A stretch of 64,000 nt of DNA from Halalkalibacter urbisdiaboli (GCF_002156385.1 NZ_MVJM01000003.1:669504-733503); one strand, 5' to 3'; shown: positions 33,856-43,303, numbered from the stretch's first letter. The notes: generated from the letters alone by a model not told the origin. A program made the numbers and translations.

Positions 33856-34521
33856 ATGAAACAGGATAAAGCCGTTGTAGTTTTCAGTGGTGGACAAGAT
33901 AGTACGACCTGTTTATTTTGGGCGTTAAAGCAATTTAAAGAAGTAGCTACAGTTACGTTTGATTATGGACAACGACATCGACAGGAGATTGAATGCGCTC
34001 GTGAAATCGCAGATGAATTAGGGGTTTCCTTTCATGTTTTGGATATGGGTCTCATTAACCAACTATCTGCAAATGCGTTAACTCGCTCTGATATTGAGGT
34101 AAAAGCTGGTGAGAGTGGTGAGTTGCCTTCTACATTTGTTGAAGGTCGAAATCTCCTCTTTCTGTCTTTTGCAGCTATTTATGCTAAACAAATTGGTGCT
34201 AAGCATTTAATTACCGGCGTCTGTGAAACGGATTTTAGTGGGTATCCAGACTGTCGAGATATCTTTATTAAATCATTAAATGTCACATTAAATTTAGCGA
34301 TGGATGACCAGTTCGTCATTCATACACCGTTAATGTGGTTAAACAAAGAACAAACGTGGGAGTTAGCGGATGAATTAGGGAAATTACCATTTATTCGTGA
34401 AAAAACATTAACATGCTACCACGGGGTCCGTGGTGATGGTTGTGGCGAATGCCCTTCCTGTGAACTACGTCAAAAAGGACTAGATGCTTACTTGGCAAAA
34501 AAGGCAGGTGAAATACAGTGA
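33856..34521 (+). CDS. queC: 7-cyano-7-deazaguanine synthase
   Basis: Converts carboxydeazaguanine to preQ0 with ATP and ammonia. 221 residues: PP-loop SGGQDST at 11-17, and C-terminal zinc cysteines [16 protein letters not shown]. First gene of queCDEF, 103 nt after the riboswitch terminator. Stop overlaps the queD start by 4 nt. Confidence 0.97.
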   Translation: MKQDKAVVVFSGGQDSTTCLFWALKQFKEVATVTFDYGQRHRQEIECAREIADELGVSFHVLDMGLINQLSANALTRSDIEVKAGESGELPSTFVEGRNLLFLSFAAIYAKQIGAKHLITGVCETDFSGYPDCRDIFIKSLNVTLNLAMDDQFVIHTPLMWLNKEQTWELADELGKLPFIREKTLTCYHGVRGDGCGECPSCELRQKGLDAYLAKKAGEIQ

Positions 34522-34940
34522 TTCAACAATTTTATCCGCAAGTTCCACACTCTTTTCGTTTTGAGCTAAACAAAGACATGCATCTGGCAGCAGCGCATTT
34601 TATTCCAGACGAACGAGCAGGTCAGTGTAAAGAAATGCATGGACATACGTATTTTATTAACGTGACAATAGCGGGAGATGAGTTAGATGAATTAGGCTTT
34701 CTCGTTAACTTTAAAGACATTAAGGAGCTTGTTCATAAGCGCTATGATCATTCATTGCTCAATGAGCATCCTGAATATAATAGTCAGTTCCCAACGACTG
34801 AAGTGGTAGCTGAACAAATTTGGAAACGAATCGAACAGCATTTGCAAAAGAGACGAAATAAACCAACGTGTATACAGGTGGTTGTGAGAGAAACCCCAAC
34901 TAGCTATGTAGTGTACCGACCAAAGCCGGAGGAGCTGTAA
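34518..34940 (+). CDS. queD: 6-carboxytetrahydropterin synthase
   Basis: 140 residues of the PTPS fold. Zinc/catalytic residues: [27 protein letters not shown] (Cys and H-x-H), HSLLNEHPE and [11 protein letters not shown] (Glu). GTG start in GTGA overlap with queC. Makes CPH4 from dihydroneopterin triphosphate. Confidence 0.95.
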   Translation: MIQQFYPQVPHSFRFELNKDMHLAAAHFIPDERAGQCKEMHGHTYFINVTIAGDELDELGFLVNFKDIKELVHKRYDHSLLNEHPEYNSQFPTTEVVAEQIWKRIEQHLQKRRNKPTCIQVVVRETPTSYVVYRPKPEEL

Positions 34941-35650
34941 TGAAGAAAATACCGGTGATGGAGATTTTCGGCCCTACGATTCAAGGAGAAGGAAAAGTCA
35001 TAGGCCAAAAAACGATGTTTGTTCGAACAGCTGGCTGTGATTACAGTTGCTCTTGGTGTGATTCTCGCTTTACATGGGACGGAACAGGAAAGAGTACGCT
35101 AATGTCAGCTACACAAATATGGGAAAGGCTTGTTGAAACCGGGGCATCTGCCTTTTCTCATGTGACAATCTCTGGTGGGAATCCTGCGCTTCACCAAGGC
35201 TTGAGTGAATTAGTGAATCTTCTAAAGTCAAAAGGGATAAAAACAGCTGTTGAGACACAAGGAACAGTTTGGCAGGATTGGCTAACAGATGTTGATGACG
35301 TAACGGTTTCACCAAAGCCTCCAAGCTCAGGGATGGTGACGGATGTTGAGAGACTTGATATGTTTATGAATTCACTTAAACCTGAACAAATGAGTATGAA
35401 AATTGTCATCTTTAATGAAGGTGATTTCAAATATGCAGAACAGCTTCGCAATCGTTATAAAGATGTTTCCTTCTTCCTGCAGGTAGGTAACAAAGATATA
35501 GAAACTACCGAGAATGAACAATTACTAACGAAGCTAATCGGACAATATGAGTGGCTCATAAATCAAGTCATTGAGTCGACAATTATGAACGACGTAAGGG
35601 TTTTGCCCCAACTCCATACACTTGTATGGGGTAATAAACGAGGTGTTTAG
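34940..35650 (+). CDS. queE: 7-carboxy-7-deazaguanine synthase (radical SAM)
   Basis: 236 residues. Cluster motif C-x3-C-x2-C (GCDYSCSWCDSRF) preceded by GPTIQGEGKVIGQKTMFVRT; TISGGNPALH binds SAM. Converts CPH4 to CDG. ATG overlaps the queD TAA. Confidence 0.95.
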   Translation: MKKIPVMEIFGPTIQGEGKVIGQKTMFVRTAGCDYSCSWCDSRFTWDGTGKSTLMSATQIWERLVETGASAFSHVTISGGNPALHQGLSELVNLLKSKGIKTAVETQGTVWQDWLTDVDDVTVSPKPPSSGMVTDVERLDMFMNSLKPEQMSMKIVIFNEGDFKYAEQLRNRYKDVSFFLQVGNKDIETTENEQLLTKLIGQYEWLINQVIESTIMNDVRVLPQLHTLVWGNKRGV

Positions 35651-35662
35651 GAGGTCTATTAA

Positions 35663-36160
35663 ATGGGTGGAAGAACTGATGATGAACTAAAGGGTGTTAC
35701 ATTACTTGGAAATCAGGGAACAACGTATACATTTGCTTATAATCCCGATGTTTTAGAGGCGTTCGATAATAAACATACTGAAAGGGACTATTTTGTGAAA
35801 TTAAATTTTCCAGAGTTTACTTCCTTATGTCCGAAAACAGGACAACCTGATTTTGCTACAATTTATATTAGTTATATTCCGGATATAAAAATGGTCGAGA
35901 GTAAATCATTGAAACTATATTTATTTAGTTTCCGTAACCATGGTGACTTCCATGAAGACTGCATGAATATTATTATGAACGATTTAATAAAGCTCATGGA
36001 TCCACGTTATATCGAGGTGTGGGGGAAATTCACGCCACGTGGTGGAATAAGCATTGACCCTTATTGTAACTATGGAAAGCCAGGAACGAAATTTGAGGAA
36101 ATGGCGAATTATCGTTTAATGAATCACGACCTTAATCCTGAGAAAATTGATAATCGATAG
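35663..36160 (+). CDS. queF: NADPH-dependent 7-cyano-7-deazaguanine reductase
   Basis: 165 residues, unimodular type I QueF. Nucleophile Cys in [18 protein letters not shown] in [20 protein letters not shown] and HEDC. Reduces preQ0 to preQ1, the riboswitch ligand. GGAGG lies 12 nt upstream of the ATG. Last gene of the operon. Confidence 0.96.
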   Translation: MGGRTDDELKGVTLLGNQGTTYTFAYNPDVLEAFDNKHTERDYFVKLNFPEFTSLCPKTGQPDFATIYISYIPDIKMVESKSLKLYLFSFRNHGDFHEDCMNIIMNDLIKLMDPRYIEVWGKFTPRGGISIDPYCNYGKPGTKFEEMANYRLMNHDLNPEKIDNR

Positions 36161-36305
36161 AGGTCCTATAAAGGGGATAGGAAACCGTTCGCTATGCGTA
36201 CGATGAAATAAGAGTCTTCTATCGTCAACTATCGGCGTAAGGTATGTTCCACCAATAAAATCCACTCGTCTTAGATGTAGAGATTTCACATAAGAGGGTG
36301 ACCCA

Positions 36306-36430
36306 AAAGGTTAAAAATAGGAGGGCACTGAAAAAGGGAAAAGCACCCCTTTTTCAGTGCCTCTTATTAAGTAGCAATGGCTCCACACGTCGCTTGCCTG
36401 CTATGAGAAACCCACTCATAGCAGGCTTTT
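36306..36430. repeat. dispersed hairpin repeat, copy 4
   Basis: CAAAAGGTTAAAAATAG, hairpin AGGGCACTGAAAAAGGG / CCCCTTTTTCAGTGCCT (36322-36364), then GCAATGGCTCC (36374) and hairpin GCCTGCTATGAG / CTCATAGCAGGC (36396-36425). The last stem corresponds to the 30761 stem with paired substitutions. The 385 bases from queF to 36545 hold only this repeat and diverged flanks. Confidence 0.75.
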
Positions 36431-36545
36431 AAAAAGATGGCAACTCAAAAATAGGATCTGTTGAGTCACCCTCTTGTTTTTATGGTGCTGAAAGGGAAAA
36501 GCCTTGAATACAATAGTAATAACTTTTTGTATAGGGGGTTGGGGG

Positions 36546-36737
36546 ATGGACTTACATAAATTAACTGAAAAAGAATTACAATTTGTATCTGAATTATTAG
36601 AGGACCGCATTAAAACTCAGAGAAAAGTAAATGAAGAATTAGATTCAATTGGAATTAAAGGGGAGGAAACGATTATTGATATGTGTGAATTGATTAAGGT
36701 GAAGGTCAAAAATCATTTAGGTGAGTACAATGAATAG
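36546..36737 (+). CDS. hypothetical protein, 63 residues
   Basis: MDLHKLTEKELQFVSELLED, then IKTQRKVNEELDSIG: a charged helical peptide without membrane segments. GGGGGTTGGGGG precedes ATG 36546; a longer reading from 36504 is not supported. A hairpin TACTCGCTCA / TGAGCGAGTA follows at 36775. Family not recognised. Confidence 0.5.
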   Translation: MDLHKLTEKELQFVSELLEDRIKTQRKVNEELDSIGIKGEETIIDMCELIKVKVKNHLGEYNE

Positions 36738-36774
36738 TTCGTCTGTTAAAAAGTAGTAGCCAAAGTAAAAAAGA

Positions 36775-36803
36775 TACTCGCTCAAGCAGGTAGTGAGCGA
36801 GTA
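36775..36803. terminator. hairpin after the 63-residue gene
   Basis: TACTCGCTCA-9 nt-TGAGCGAGTA, perfect 10-bp stem, no T run on the plus strand. Confidence 0.5.
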
Positions 36804-36841
36804 CATCTATAAATAAGTTTCTGTGTGAACTAAACGGTTCG

Positions 36842-37375
36842 TCAATCTGGTTTTATTAAAAAGCTTTTTACATTAAAGCGGTACAAAGACACATGAAATT
36901 TTCTTAGGAAAAATAACACATTTAACGCAGACAAGGACATTATTAGGATAGGTCTTTTTGTGAATAGATACGTATATAAATACATTTTAAAATATAAATA
37001 GGTAGACCATCCGATGTGCCACCCGTGAGCAAAGAATAATAAACCGCATTTCTTTAAAAAGACTTCTACGAATACAGAAAATAAAACCCATTTAACTGTG
37101 TATGTTATACGATGACTAAGGTTTTTGGGGAAATTGGAAAGAAACATTAGGTTAAGGATTGGCGTGATAATGAAAATATGAATACTTCTGATCCATTTAA
37201 TATTCATGTAGTTTGATTTGAAGTCCCACAAACGATATTTATAAAAAAAACAATAATATAAACAGTTGCAAAGCATCAAATACAGTAAATTACCAGAGTA
37301 CTTGTGAATGTTTTTAGAGAGGCCTTTTTTTATAAGAACGTATACAAAAACTATTCCTAATAATGTGTTACGCAT
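36842..37375 (-). CDS. membrane protein, CBO0543-like
   Basis: 177 residues with about five hydrophobic segments, rich in aromatic residues (LLYLMLCNCLYYCFFYKYRL, IHIFIITPILNLMFL, HGWHIGWSTYLYFKMY). The pattern resembles the CBO0543 family of Bacillus/Clostridium. ATG 37375 follows AAGGAGGACTT; the reading from 37435 is too long. Function unknown. Confidence 0.6.
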   Translation of the reverse strand: MRNTLLGIVFVYVLIKKGLSKNIHKYSGNLLYLMLCNCLYYCFFYKYRLWDFKSNYMNIKWIRSIHIFIITPILNLMFLSNFPKNLSHRITYTVKWVLFSVFVEVFLKKCGLLFFAHGWHIGWSTYLYFKMYLYTYLFTKRPILIMSLSALNVLFFLRKFHVSLYRFNVKSFLIKPD

Positions 37376-37561
37376 AAGTCCTCCTTGTTTAACTTCCGTT
37401 AGATAGGTATAGCTTTTACAAGTAAAGAAAATCAATTCTGTAAATTACTGTCATTCCTTTGGGGCTTTGTTACGAAATTGTTCATAAACAAGAGGCTGTA
37501 AGGTCCTGACTTCGAGATATAATAAAGGTACATCTTATATTTAGTGAGGAGTCAAAAACAG

Positions 37562-38575
37562 ATGAAAGTTTTTACGGATATAAAAACCTGGTTTATTTTC
37601 TTTATTACGGGTTTAATTGTAGTATCACCTTTTTTTGTGGAAGCACATGTGAAATGGTTCACAAATTTAGAGCCGCAAAAATCAACGTTAGAGGAGATAA
37701 TGAGCCCTTTATTTATCGGGCTTGCTATTATAGCAGCAAGTGTATTGGCCATTCTTCCACAAATCTTACCAATCATTTCGAAATGGGAATGGTCTGAAGT
37801 GATTGATCATAAATTAGGTTCCTTAAGACCCTATTCAATGAGGATATTGAAGTATGGGACTGTGGTAGCGCTTTGTATACAAGTGGTAACAGGAGTGATA
37901 TTTGCACCTGAACTTTTGATAACAGAAGACTGGGTACTATGGCTAATGTGGGTAAGTATTGTTTTATTTATCGTCCCACATGCTCTAGCCACTAGACTTT
38001 CGGCAGTTATTATGATAGGTCTATTTGGTTACATGACTTTAGAGTACGGAGTTTTCCATATGCTAGACTATGGATTTTATATCGCAATTTTTGTTGTTTT
38101 ATTTATGGAACGAACGCGATTCGAAGCATTTGGTTTTCCGTTTTTATATTTAGGGACAGGTTTATCTCTTTGCTGGGTTGCAGTTGAGAAATGGGTTTAT
38201 CCCGTAATGGCACTTGATATTATTACTGAACACCATGTTCCTACATTTGGATTTGAACCAAGCATCTTTATTGTCTTCACAGCTTTTATCGAATTTATTG
38301 TTGGTTATTTGCTTGTCGTAGGTATCCTAAATCGTGCATTAGCAGTGTTGGTCACTCTCATCTTTTTCTCAACAACACTATTATTTGGTTTTACTGAAAT
38401 CATAGGCCATTTTATGATTCATGTATTATTACTGTTGTTCTTAATTGAAGGTACATCATTTTATAATCCTCCAGTGAAGATGCACCAACGTAAAATCGAT
38501 CAAATTATTTTTGTATTTCTTAATTTTATCTTTGTGTTAGCTACCATTTTGTTAATTTTTTATCGTTTTGCTTAA
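37562..38575 (+). CDS. polytopic membrane protein (DoxX-like)
   Basis: 338 residues, about eight to nine membrane helices. The second half (VEKWVYPVMAL, FIEFIVGYLLVVGILNRALA, LFGFTEIIGHFMIHVLLLLF) has a DoxX-like organisation. TGAGGAG precedes ATG 37562. No catalytic motif. Single gene closed by a terminator. Confidence 0.7.
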   Translation: MKVFTDIKTWFIFFITGLIVVSPFFVEAHVKWFTNLEPQKSTLEEIMSPLFIGLAIIAASVLAILPQILPIISKWEWSEVIDHKLGSLRPYSMRILKYGTVVALCIQVVTGVIFAPELLITEDWVLWLMWVSIVLFIVPHALATRLSAVIMIGLFGYMTLEYGVFHMLDYGFYIAIFVVLFMERTRFEAFGFPFLYLGTGLSLCWVAVEKWVYPVMALDIITEHHVPTFGFEPSIFIVFTAFIEFIVGYLLVVGILNRALAVLVTLIFFSTTLLFGFTEIIGHFMIHVLLLLFLIEGTSFYNPPVKMHQRKIDQIIFVFLNFIFVLATILLIFYRFA

Positions 38576-38582
38576 GGAAATT

Positions 38583-38622
38583 AAAGACGAGAAGGATGTC
38601 ACAGACAACCCTTCTCGTCTTT
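38583..38622. terminator. terminator after the DoxX-like gene
   Basis: AAAGACGAGAAGG and CCTTCTCGTCTTT, a perfect 13-bp stem usable from both sides. Confidence 0.9.
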
Positions 38623-38630
38623 ATGTCGAT

Positions 38631-38885
38631 TTATGCTTTTACCCTTAGTTTGCTATGCTCTTTAGCAACCGAGATTTCAAAGAAACAATCATCGTCTTCA
38701 TATATTCGATCTATAATGATTAAAACATCTTCAAACGAAACGGAATGATTATTGGTCTTATTTTCATTCATAAAAAAAATCATTTTTTCAATTTCTTGAT
38801 TAATTTTAGTATGTAACATTTCTTCCGTCATTCGTTTACTTCTATGACAATCGTGAAAATCGATCGGATAGTTAGGCAGTGACAT
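38631..38885 (-). CDS. hypothetical protein, 84 residues
   Basis: Acidic soluble protein (MSLPNYPIDFHDCHRSKRMT, EIEKMIFFMNENK, DVLIIIDRIYEDDDCFFEIS). GGAGGTTCT precedes the double ATG; the second is better spaced. Family not recognised. Confidence 0.55.
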   Translation of the reverse strand: MSLPNYPIDFHDCHRSKRMTEEMLHTKINQEIEKMIFFMNENKTNNHSVSFEDVLIIIDRIYEDDDCFFEISVAKEHSKLRVKA

Positions 38886-38999
38886 CATAGAACCTCCATC
38901 TAGTCATTCAAATTTCCTTCATCATAAACTGTAATGCTATTGTGAGACAAGTATAAAATGTAGGACATAAAAAGTTTTTATTTTTTAACAATTTAAGAC

Positions 39000-39512
39000 T
39001 TAAAAAAATAGTTTACTGGCTCCAAGAATTATAAATAATATCCCAGGCAGCGTTTCTACCGTTTGCATAATGAGTTTGTTTTCGGTGATATGTCCATAAA
39101 TAATACCGACCATTAAAGTGAATCCAATAAAAAAACCACCTAAAGGAGCAAGCCAATACGGTTGATTCGCTATGCCAGCTTGGATGCCATATCCAAAGCT
39201 GTCCACGTTCATAAGCAGAGTAATCATAACAAAAAAAGACCGTCGATACAAAGGCAGTTCATTAAAGAGATTGTAAATCCCTAATCCAATCATCAATAGT
39301 CCCGCAAAGGTGGAAAGGAAATGTGCAGAGATAATTTCGCCTATTAACTGTCCGAGGGCCATAGCGAAAAATATGACAAATCCAGAAAAAAAAGCAATCA
39401 TAGCGAGCATCAATAGTGAGATTCTAATTTTCTTTAAGCCGAACAAAAATCCAATAAAAAAACCATCAAAACTAATTAGAAGTAAAAGCAGAAGGCTAAA
39501 AAAAAGCGGCAA
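39000..39512 (-). CDS. ytaF: sporulation membrane protein YtaF-like (MntP superfamily)
   Basis: 170 residues, six membrane helices. Conserved DGFFIGFLFGLKKIR in helix 1 and MNVDSFGYGIQAG in helix 4 are the paired Asp motifs of the YtaF/MntP fold. TTG start after GGAGGTGA. Somewhat shorter than B. subtilis YtaF; a divalent-cation exporter is possible. Confidence 0.78.
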   Translation of the reverse strand: MPLFFSLLLLLLISFDGFFIGFLFGLKKIRISLLMLAMIAFFSGFVIFFAMALGQLIGEIISAHFLSTFAGLLMIGLGIYNLFNELPLYRRSFFVMITLLMNVDSFGYGIQAGIANQPYWLAPLGGFFIGFTLMVGIIYGHITENKLIMQTVETLPGILFIILGASKLFF

Positions 39513-39597
39513 TGGGACGTCACCTCCAACGGATATCGCTAAAGCATGTATATGTCCCAGAAATAAAAATTAGACAAACAGGATAATAACAGAGCTT

Positions 39598-40191
39598 TTA
39601 ATTTGGTAATTGAATAAGCTCATAATGTTGTATATAAGCTTCATAAAAAAACAATACCTCTTCCACATATTCTTCACTTTGATTATAAGAGAAAAGTGCT
39701 TTATTTAAGTCGCCTTTTGCTGCACCATGATCAGCTAAATACTTAGCAGCCGCATACGTAGCATCCTCAATATCAAATGGGTCTGCAATGCCATTTCCAC
39801 TTGCATCGACTCCGTACCCTTGATGAGATTCAATTAACGTAATATCTGTAATATCTATGTTTTCATCTATTAGCCCCAGCTCACTACCAGGGTGGGACCA
39901 ACCGACCCATGTTCTAGGCATGAATTGAAAGTGTCCAACTGCTCCAACAGGACTCACGAGGGGATCCATTGTTGAAAAAATTGTTTCGACACGGTGAACA
40001 GATGCAAGTAGCTCCCAAGGAATATTAAATTCGTCAGCAGCAGATTGGTATATTGGTATATATTGTTCGGGTATGGCGTGTGTCTTTAAAGTTGCCTTAA
40101 ATATAAAATGTTGTACTTTGCTATTGTTTTCAAAAATGAGAAAACAGATAATGAAACCTAATATGATAAATAAATACTGTTTTTTTCTCAC
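39598..40191 (-). CDS. lytic transglycosylase-like protein
   Basis: 197 residues with an N-terminal signal anchor (YLFIILGFIICFLIF). Lysozyme-like fold: WELLASVHRVETIFS (catalytic Glu), VGAVGHFQFMPRTWVGW, DPFDIEDATYAAAKYLADHG and LFSYNQSEEYVEEVL. Cleaves peptidoglycan outside the membrane. Single gene on the minus strand. Confidence 0.85.
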   Translation of the reverse strand: MRKKQYLFIILGFIICFLIFENNSKVQHFIFKATLKTHAIPEQYIPIYQSAADEFNIPWELLASVHRVETIFSTMDPLVSPVGAVGHFQFMPRTWVGWSHPGSELGLIDENIDITDITLIESHQGYGVDASGNGIADPFDIEDATYAAAKYLADHGAAKGDLNKALFSYNQSEEYVEEVLFFYEAYIQHYELIQLPN

Positions 40192-40401
40192 AAATCAGCC
40201 ATCCTTTGATTTGAAATAGGTGAATGTTAAATAATTTTGATAGAACACAAGCTGTTTAAGTAAAGCCGATTTATATAGTGCTTTTATTATATACGTTCCT
40301 TCATGAATCGAACATATTGATTTTTTATTTATAATAGATAATGTTAGGTCGATTGATTAAAGATGGTAAACTAATGTATAGAATGTAAAGGAGAGGATTA
40401 T

Positions 40402-41520
40402 TTGGAACAGATTTATTTAGATTATAATGCAAGCACACCACTTGACTCCGAGGTCGTCTCAGCAATGTTACCATATTTAACTGAGCATTATGGGAATCCT
40501 TCCACGAATCATTTTGCTGCAATTGGCGCAAAAAAGGCAATTGAGCATGCACGGAAGCAAGTAAGCTCATTAATTCATGCCAAAACGGCAGAAATTATTT
40601 TTACTAGTGGTGGGAGCGAATCGAATAATTATGTGATAAAAAATGTTTTTGAAACGTTTCAGTCAAAAGGGAATCATATTATTTCTTCTAGAATTGAGCA
40701 CCCCGCTATTCTCAAGCCGCTAGCTTTTTTAGAAAAAAAGGGTGTGGACGTAACGTACGTAGGTGTTGATGAATATGGTCAAGTATCTGTCGAGGAAATT
40801 GAAAAGGCAATTAGACCAGAAACAATATTAATTTCAATTATGCACGCGAACAATGAAGTCGGTACTTTACAACCAATTAAAGAAATCGGAAAACTTGCTA
40901 AAAAACACAATATTCTTTTCCACACGGATGCAGCCCAGTCGGTAGGAAAAGTCCCAATTGATGTTGAAGAATTACAGGTTGATTTTTTAAGCATTGCAGG
41001 GCATAAGCTGTATGCCCCTAAAGGAGTAGGGGCACTTTATATCCGTGATGGAATCGATATCGGTTCTTTCATCCATGGTGCAGGGCATGAGCAAGGACGT
41101 AGAGCAGGTACTGAAAATGTATTGCTTATTGTTGGGCTCGGACAAGCATGTGAACTTTGTGAACAGAAGCAAGCAGAAAATGAACGAATCAAAGAGCTTT
41201 GTCGTTATTTTTGGAAACAATTACAAGAGACCTTTCCAAATTGTGTTAATCTTAACGGTCATCCTGAGGAAAGGTTACCTAACACACTAAATGTCAGCTT
41301 TCGCAGCTATATTGGTCAAGAAATCCTAGAGCAAATGCCTGACGTCGCTGCTTCAACTGGTTCAGCTTGTCATTCGGGTGTCGTAACGTTATCACCGGTT
41401 TTACAGGCTATGGGAGTAACAGCTGAGGAAGGAAAGGGTACCATTCGATTTAGTTTAGGTCGTATGACGACGCAAGAACAGATTAACCAGGTCATTGCAC
41501 GGTTAAAGAGAATTCTTTGA
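40402..41520 (+). CDS. NifS/IscS-family cysteine desulfurase
   Basis: 372 residues, PLP enzyme. YLDYNASTPLD, SGGSESNN, MHANNEVGTLQPI, HTDAAQSVGK, PLP lysine in SIAGHKLYAPKG, and catalytic Cys in STGSACHSG. TTG start after AAAGGAGAGG. It supplies sulfur from Cys; some NifS-like proteins also release selenium from selenocysteine, relevant to the selD-selA module, but this link is inference. Group II (NifS/IscS-like short loop) versus group I is not settled. Followed by a nitroreductase gene. Confidence 0.9.
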   Translation: MEQIYLDYNASTPLDSEVVSAMLPYLTEHYGNPSTNHFAAIGAKKAIEHARKQVSSLIHAKTAEIIFTSGGSESNNYVIKNVFETFQSKGNHIISSRIEHPAILKPLAFLEKKGVDVTYVGVDEYGQVSVEEIEKAIRPETILISIMHANNEVGTLQPIKEIGKLAKKHNILFHTDAAQSVGKVPIDVEELQVDFLSIAGHKLYAPKGVGALYIRDGIDIGSFIHGAGHEQGRRAGTENVLLIVGLGQACELCEQKQAENERIKELCRYFWKQLQETFPNCVNLNGHPEERLPNTLNVSFRSYIGQEILEQMPDVAASTGSACHSGVVTLSPVLQAMGVTAEEGKGTIRFSLGRMTTQEQINQVIARLKRIL

Positions 41521-41592
41521 GCATTATATTTTACAGCAGAATTCGTTTTTCGATAAACTTAAAAAGAAAGTAAAAACAAGGGAGTGAACACG

Positions 41593-42234
41593 ATGAGTCG
41601 TACGACATTTGACGAAAAAATTGATGTGTTTCAAGTGATTCAAAAACGCCAATCTGTTCGGAAATATGAAAAAGGTGTTCAAATTCCAAATGAGGAGCTA
41701 GAAGCTATTCTAAACGCAGCTGCCAAAGCACCATCATCTTGGAATTTACAGCATTGGCGTTTTCTCGTTATAACGGATGAAGCAAAGAAAAAGGAGTTAT
41801 TACCGATTGGTTACAACCAACAGCAAATTGTTGATTGCTCTGCAGTAATAGCGGTGCTAGGGGACGTAGAGGCAGATAAAGAAGCGGAGTCTGTATACGG
41901 TGAAGCTGTTGAGAAAGGGTTAATGCCTGAAAAAGTAAAGGAAACGTTAGTCGGGCAAATCCATGGTGCTTATAAAAATGAAGGTCCATTTCCTCGCGAT
42001 GAAGCTGTATTAAATGCATCTTTAGCAGCGATGCAATTGATGCTTGCAGCGAAGGGAAAAGGGTATGATACGTGCCCGATGGGTGGCTTTAACCGACATG
42101 CATTTGTTGAAGCTTTTAAAGTACCTGAACGATTTGTACCTGTTATGCTCTTAACTTTAGGAAAGGCACAGGAAGAAGCCCATCCTTCAATGAGAAAGCC
42201 ACTTAGTGAAAGGGTTGTCTACAATTCTTTCTAA
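41593..42234 (+). CDS. nitroreductase family protein (YodC/MhqN-like)
   Basis: 213 residues. FMN-binding motif KRQSVRKYEKG near the N-terminus, AAKAPSSWNLQHWRFLV, and YDTCPMGGFNRHAF. ATG 41593 follows AAGGGAGTG; the GTG at 41584 overlaps that site. NAD(P)H-dependent reduction of quinones or nitro compounds. Ends at a terminator. Confidence 0.87.
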   Translation: MSRTTFDEKIDVFQVIQKRQSVRKYEKGVQIPNEELEAILNAAAKAPSSWNLQHWRFLVITDEAKKKELLPIGYNQQQIVDCSAVIAVLGDVEADKEAESVYGEAVEKGLMPEKVKETLVGQIHGAYKNEGPFPRDEAVLNASLAAMQLMLAAKGKGYDTCPMGGFNRHAFVEAFKVPERFVPVMLLTLGKAQEEAHPSMRKPLSERVVYNSF

Positions 42235-42257
42235 GAGAGAAGAAAAATTTTTTTTTG

Positions 42258-42292
42258 AAAGGCCGGTATGAGTTACTCATACCGGTCCTTTT
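42258..42292 (+). terminator. nitroreductase terminator
   Basis: AAAGGCCGGTATGAG and CTCATACCGGTCCTTTT form a 15-bp stem. Confidence 0.88.
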
Positions 42293-42343
42293 AAGCGGAA
42301 ATACATAATTGAGTAATAAATGTGCACGAAAGGAGTCATGATA

Positions 42344-42625
42344 ATGATTGATTTATTCTTTGAAACATACCAAGAATGTCAATTAACAAATATGAAGATC
42401 GTTGATTCATACCCAGTTCAGCAGTGGCAGCATTACATTGTCTCATTTTCTTCCGACGCATTACCAGCAGAGTTGGAAGATCCTGAGGCATTGATTATTT
42501 TTAGCGAGTTTGGAAATGTACTCCAGGTCGTGCTAAGGGAAGAAGGCTGTGATTCACCTCATTTTCAATTTACGGAGCTAGAGAAAAAGCAGCTGACCGA
42601 TTGGATTCAAAACGAATTTACTTAA
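42344..42625 (+). CDS. conserved hypothetical, 93 residues
   Basis: Soluble acidic protein (MIDLFFETYQECQLTNMKIV, HYIVSFSSDALPAELEDPEA, TELEKKQLTDWIQNEF). AAAGGAG lies 8 nt before ATG 42344. Its stop overlaps the convergent gene at 42622. Family not recognised. Confidence 0.6.
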   Translation: MIDLFFETYQECQLTNMKIVDSYPVQQWQHYIVSFSSDALPAELEDPEALIIFSEFGNVLQVVLREEGCDSPHFQFTELEKKQLTDWIQNEFT

Positions 42626-43197
42626 ATGGATTTTAAGTAAGCGACAACCTCGTCTGGCTCATTGATCAAGTTTATGGAACGCTTTTCTAGTTCGTGTTTG
42701 TGAACATGAAGAAAATACTGCACTTCTTTCTGGATAGCATTCGTCCATTCCGCTAATTGCTGTTTTTGGTTGTCGGATAGCGCGTCTTCAACTGTTGTAC
42801 AGATAAAGGACCGACACACGGCATTTTTAAAAGAAGGATGTAGAGAACATCCTTGATCGTTTTTGAAAAACTGACAAATAGAATAGGAAGTTTTTAAATC
42901 ATCACGTTCTAGCTTTGAATAGGGCGAAAGGTCCAATAGATGAAAGGTCGCGTGAACTTCGGCTTCAACAAAAATAGTAAACGGATGAATCGTTGCTGCT
43001 TGATGTGAGTATAAGGAATAAAAGAAATCTTCATTTATCTTAACCATATTGTGGATTTCGAATAATGTAAATACAGGACTGTAAGAGCAGCAGCCAATAA
43101 CGGGAAGTTCTGGAATAGGTGGCTGAAAGTGCTCGTCTTGACAGGTTAAACAAGCGTTTGTAAGTAATTGATTATATGTTTTATCGAAAATAATCAT
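42622..43197 (-). CDS. cysteine-rich hypothetical protein
   Basis: 191 residues, with Cys clusters CLTCQDEHF, GCCSY, ICQFF / GCSLHPSF and AVCRSFICT, suggesting a metal site; the C-terminal part is helical. AAAGGTG precedes ATG 43197. Resembles the general plan of YkgJ-type cysteine-cluster proteins, but this is not a firm match. Divergent from odhA. Confidence 0.6.
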   Translation of the reverse strand: MIIFDKTYNQLLTNACLTCQDEHFQPPIPELPVIGCCSYSPVFTLFEIHNMVKINEDFFYSLYSHQAATIHPFTIFVEAEVHATFHLLDLSPYSKLERDDLKTSYSICQFFKNDQGCSLHPSFKNAVCRSFICTTVEDALSDNQKQQLAEWTNAIQKEVQYFLHVHKHELEKRSINLINEPDEVVAYLKSI

Positions 43198-43303
43198 AAT
43201 TAACACCTTTCTAAAAAAAAATCAATAAAAAAACAATAAAAATAATAGTATATTTCATGACAAAGAACTAGATTTTTTGTGACAGAAGTTTTACAATTTT
43301 AAG

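Noticed and set aside
36504-36545. N-terminal extension of the 63-residue gene
   Set aside because: The extension covers the GGGGG ribosome site of ATG 36546 and is not protein-like.
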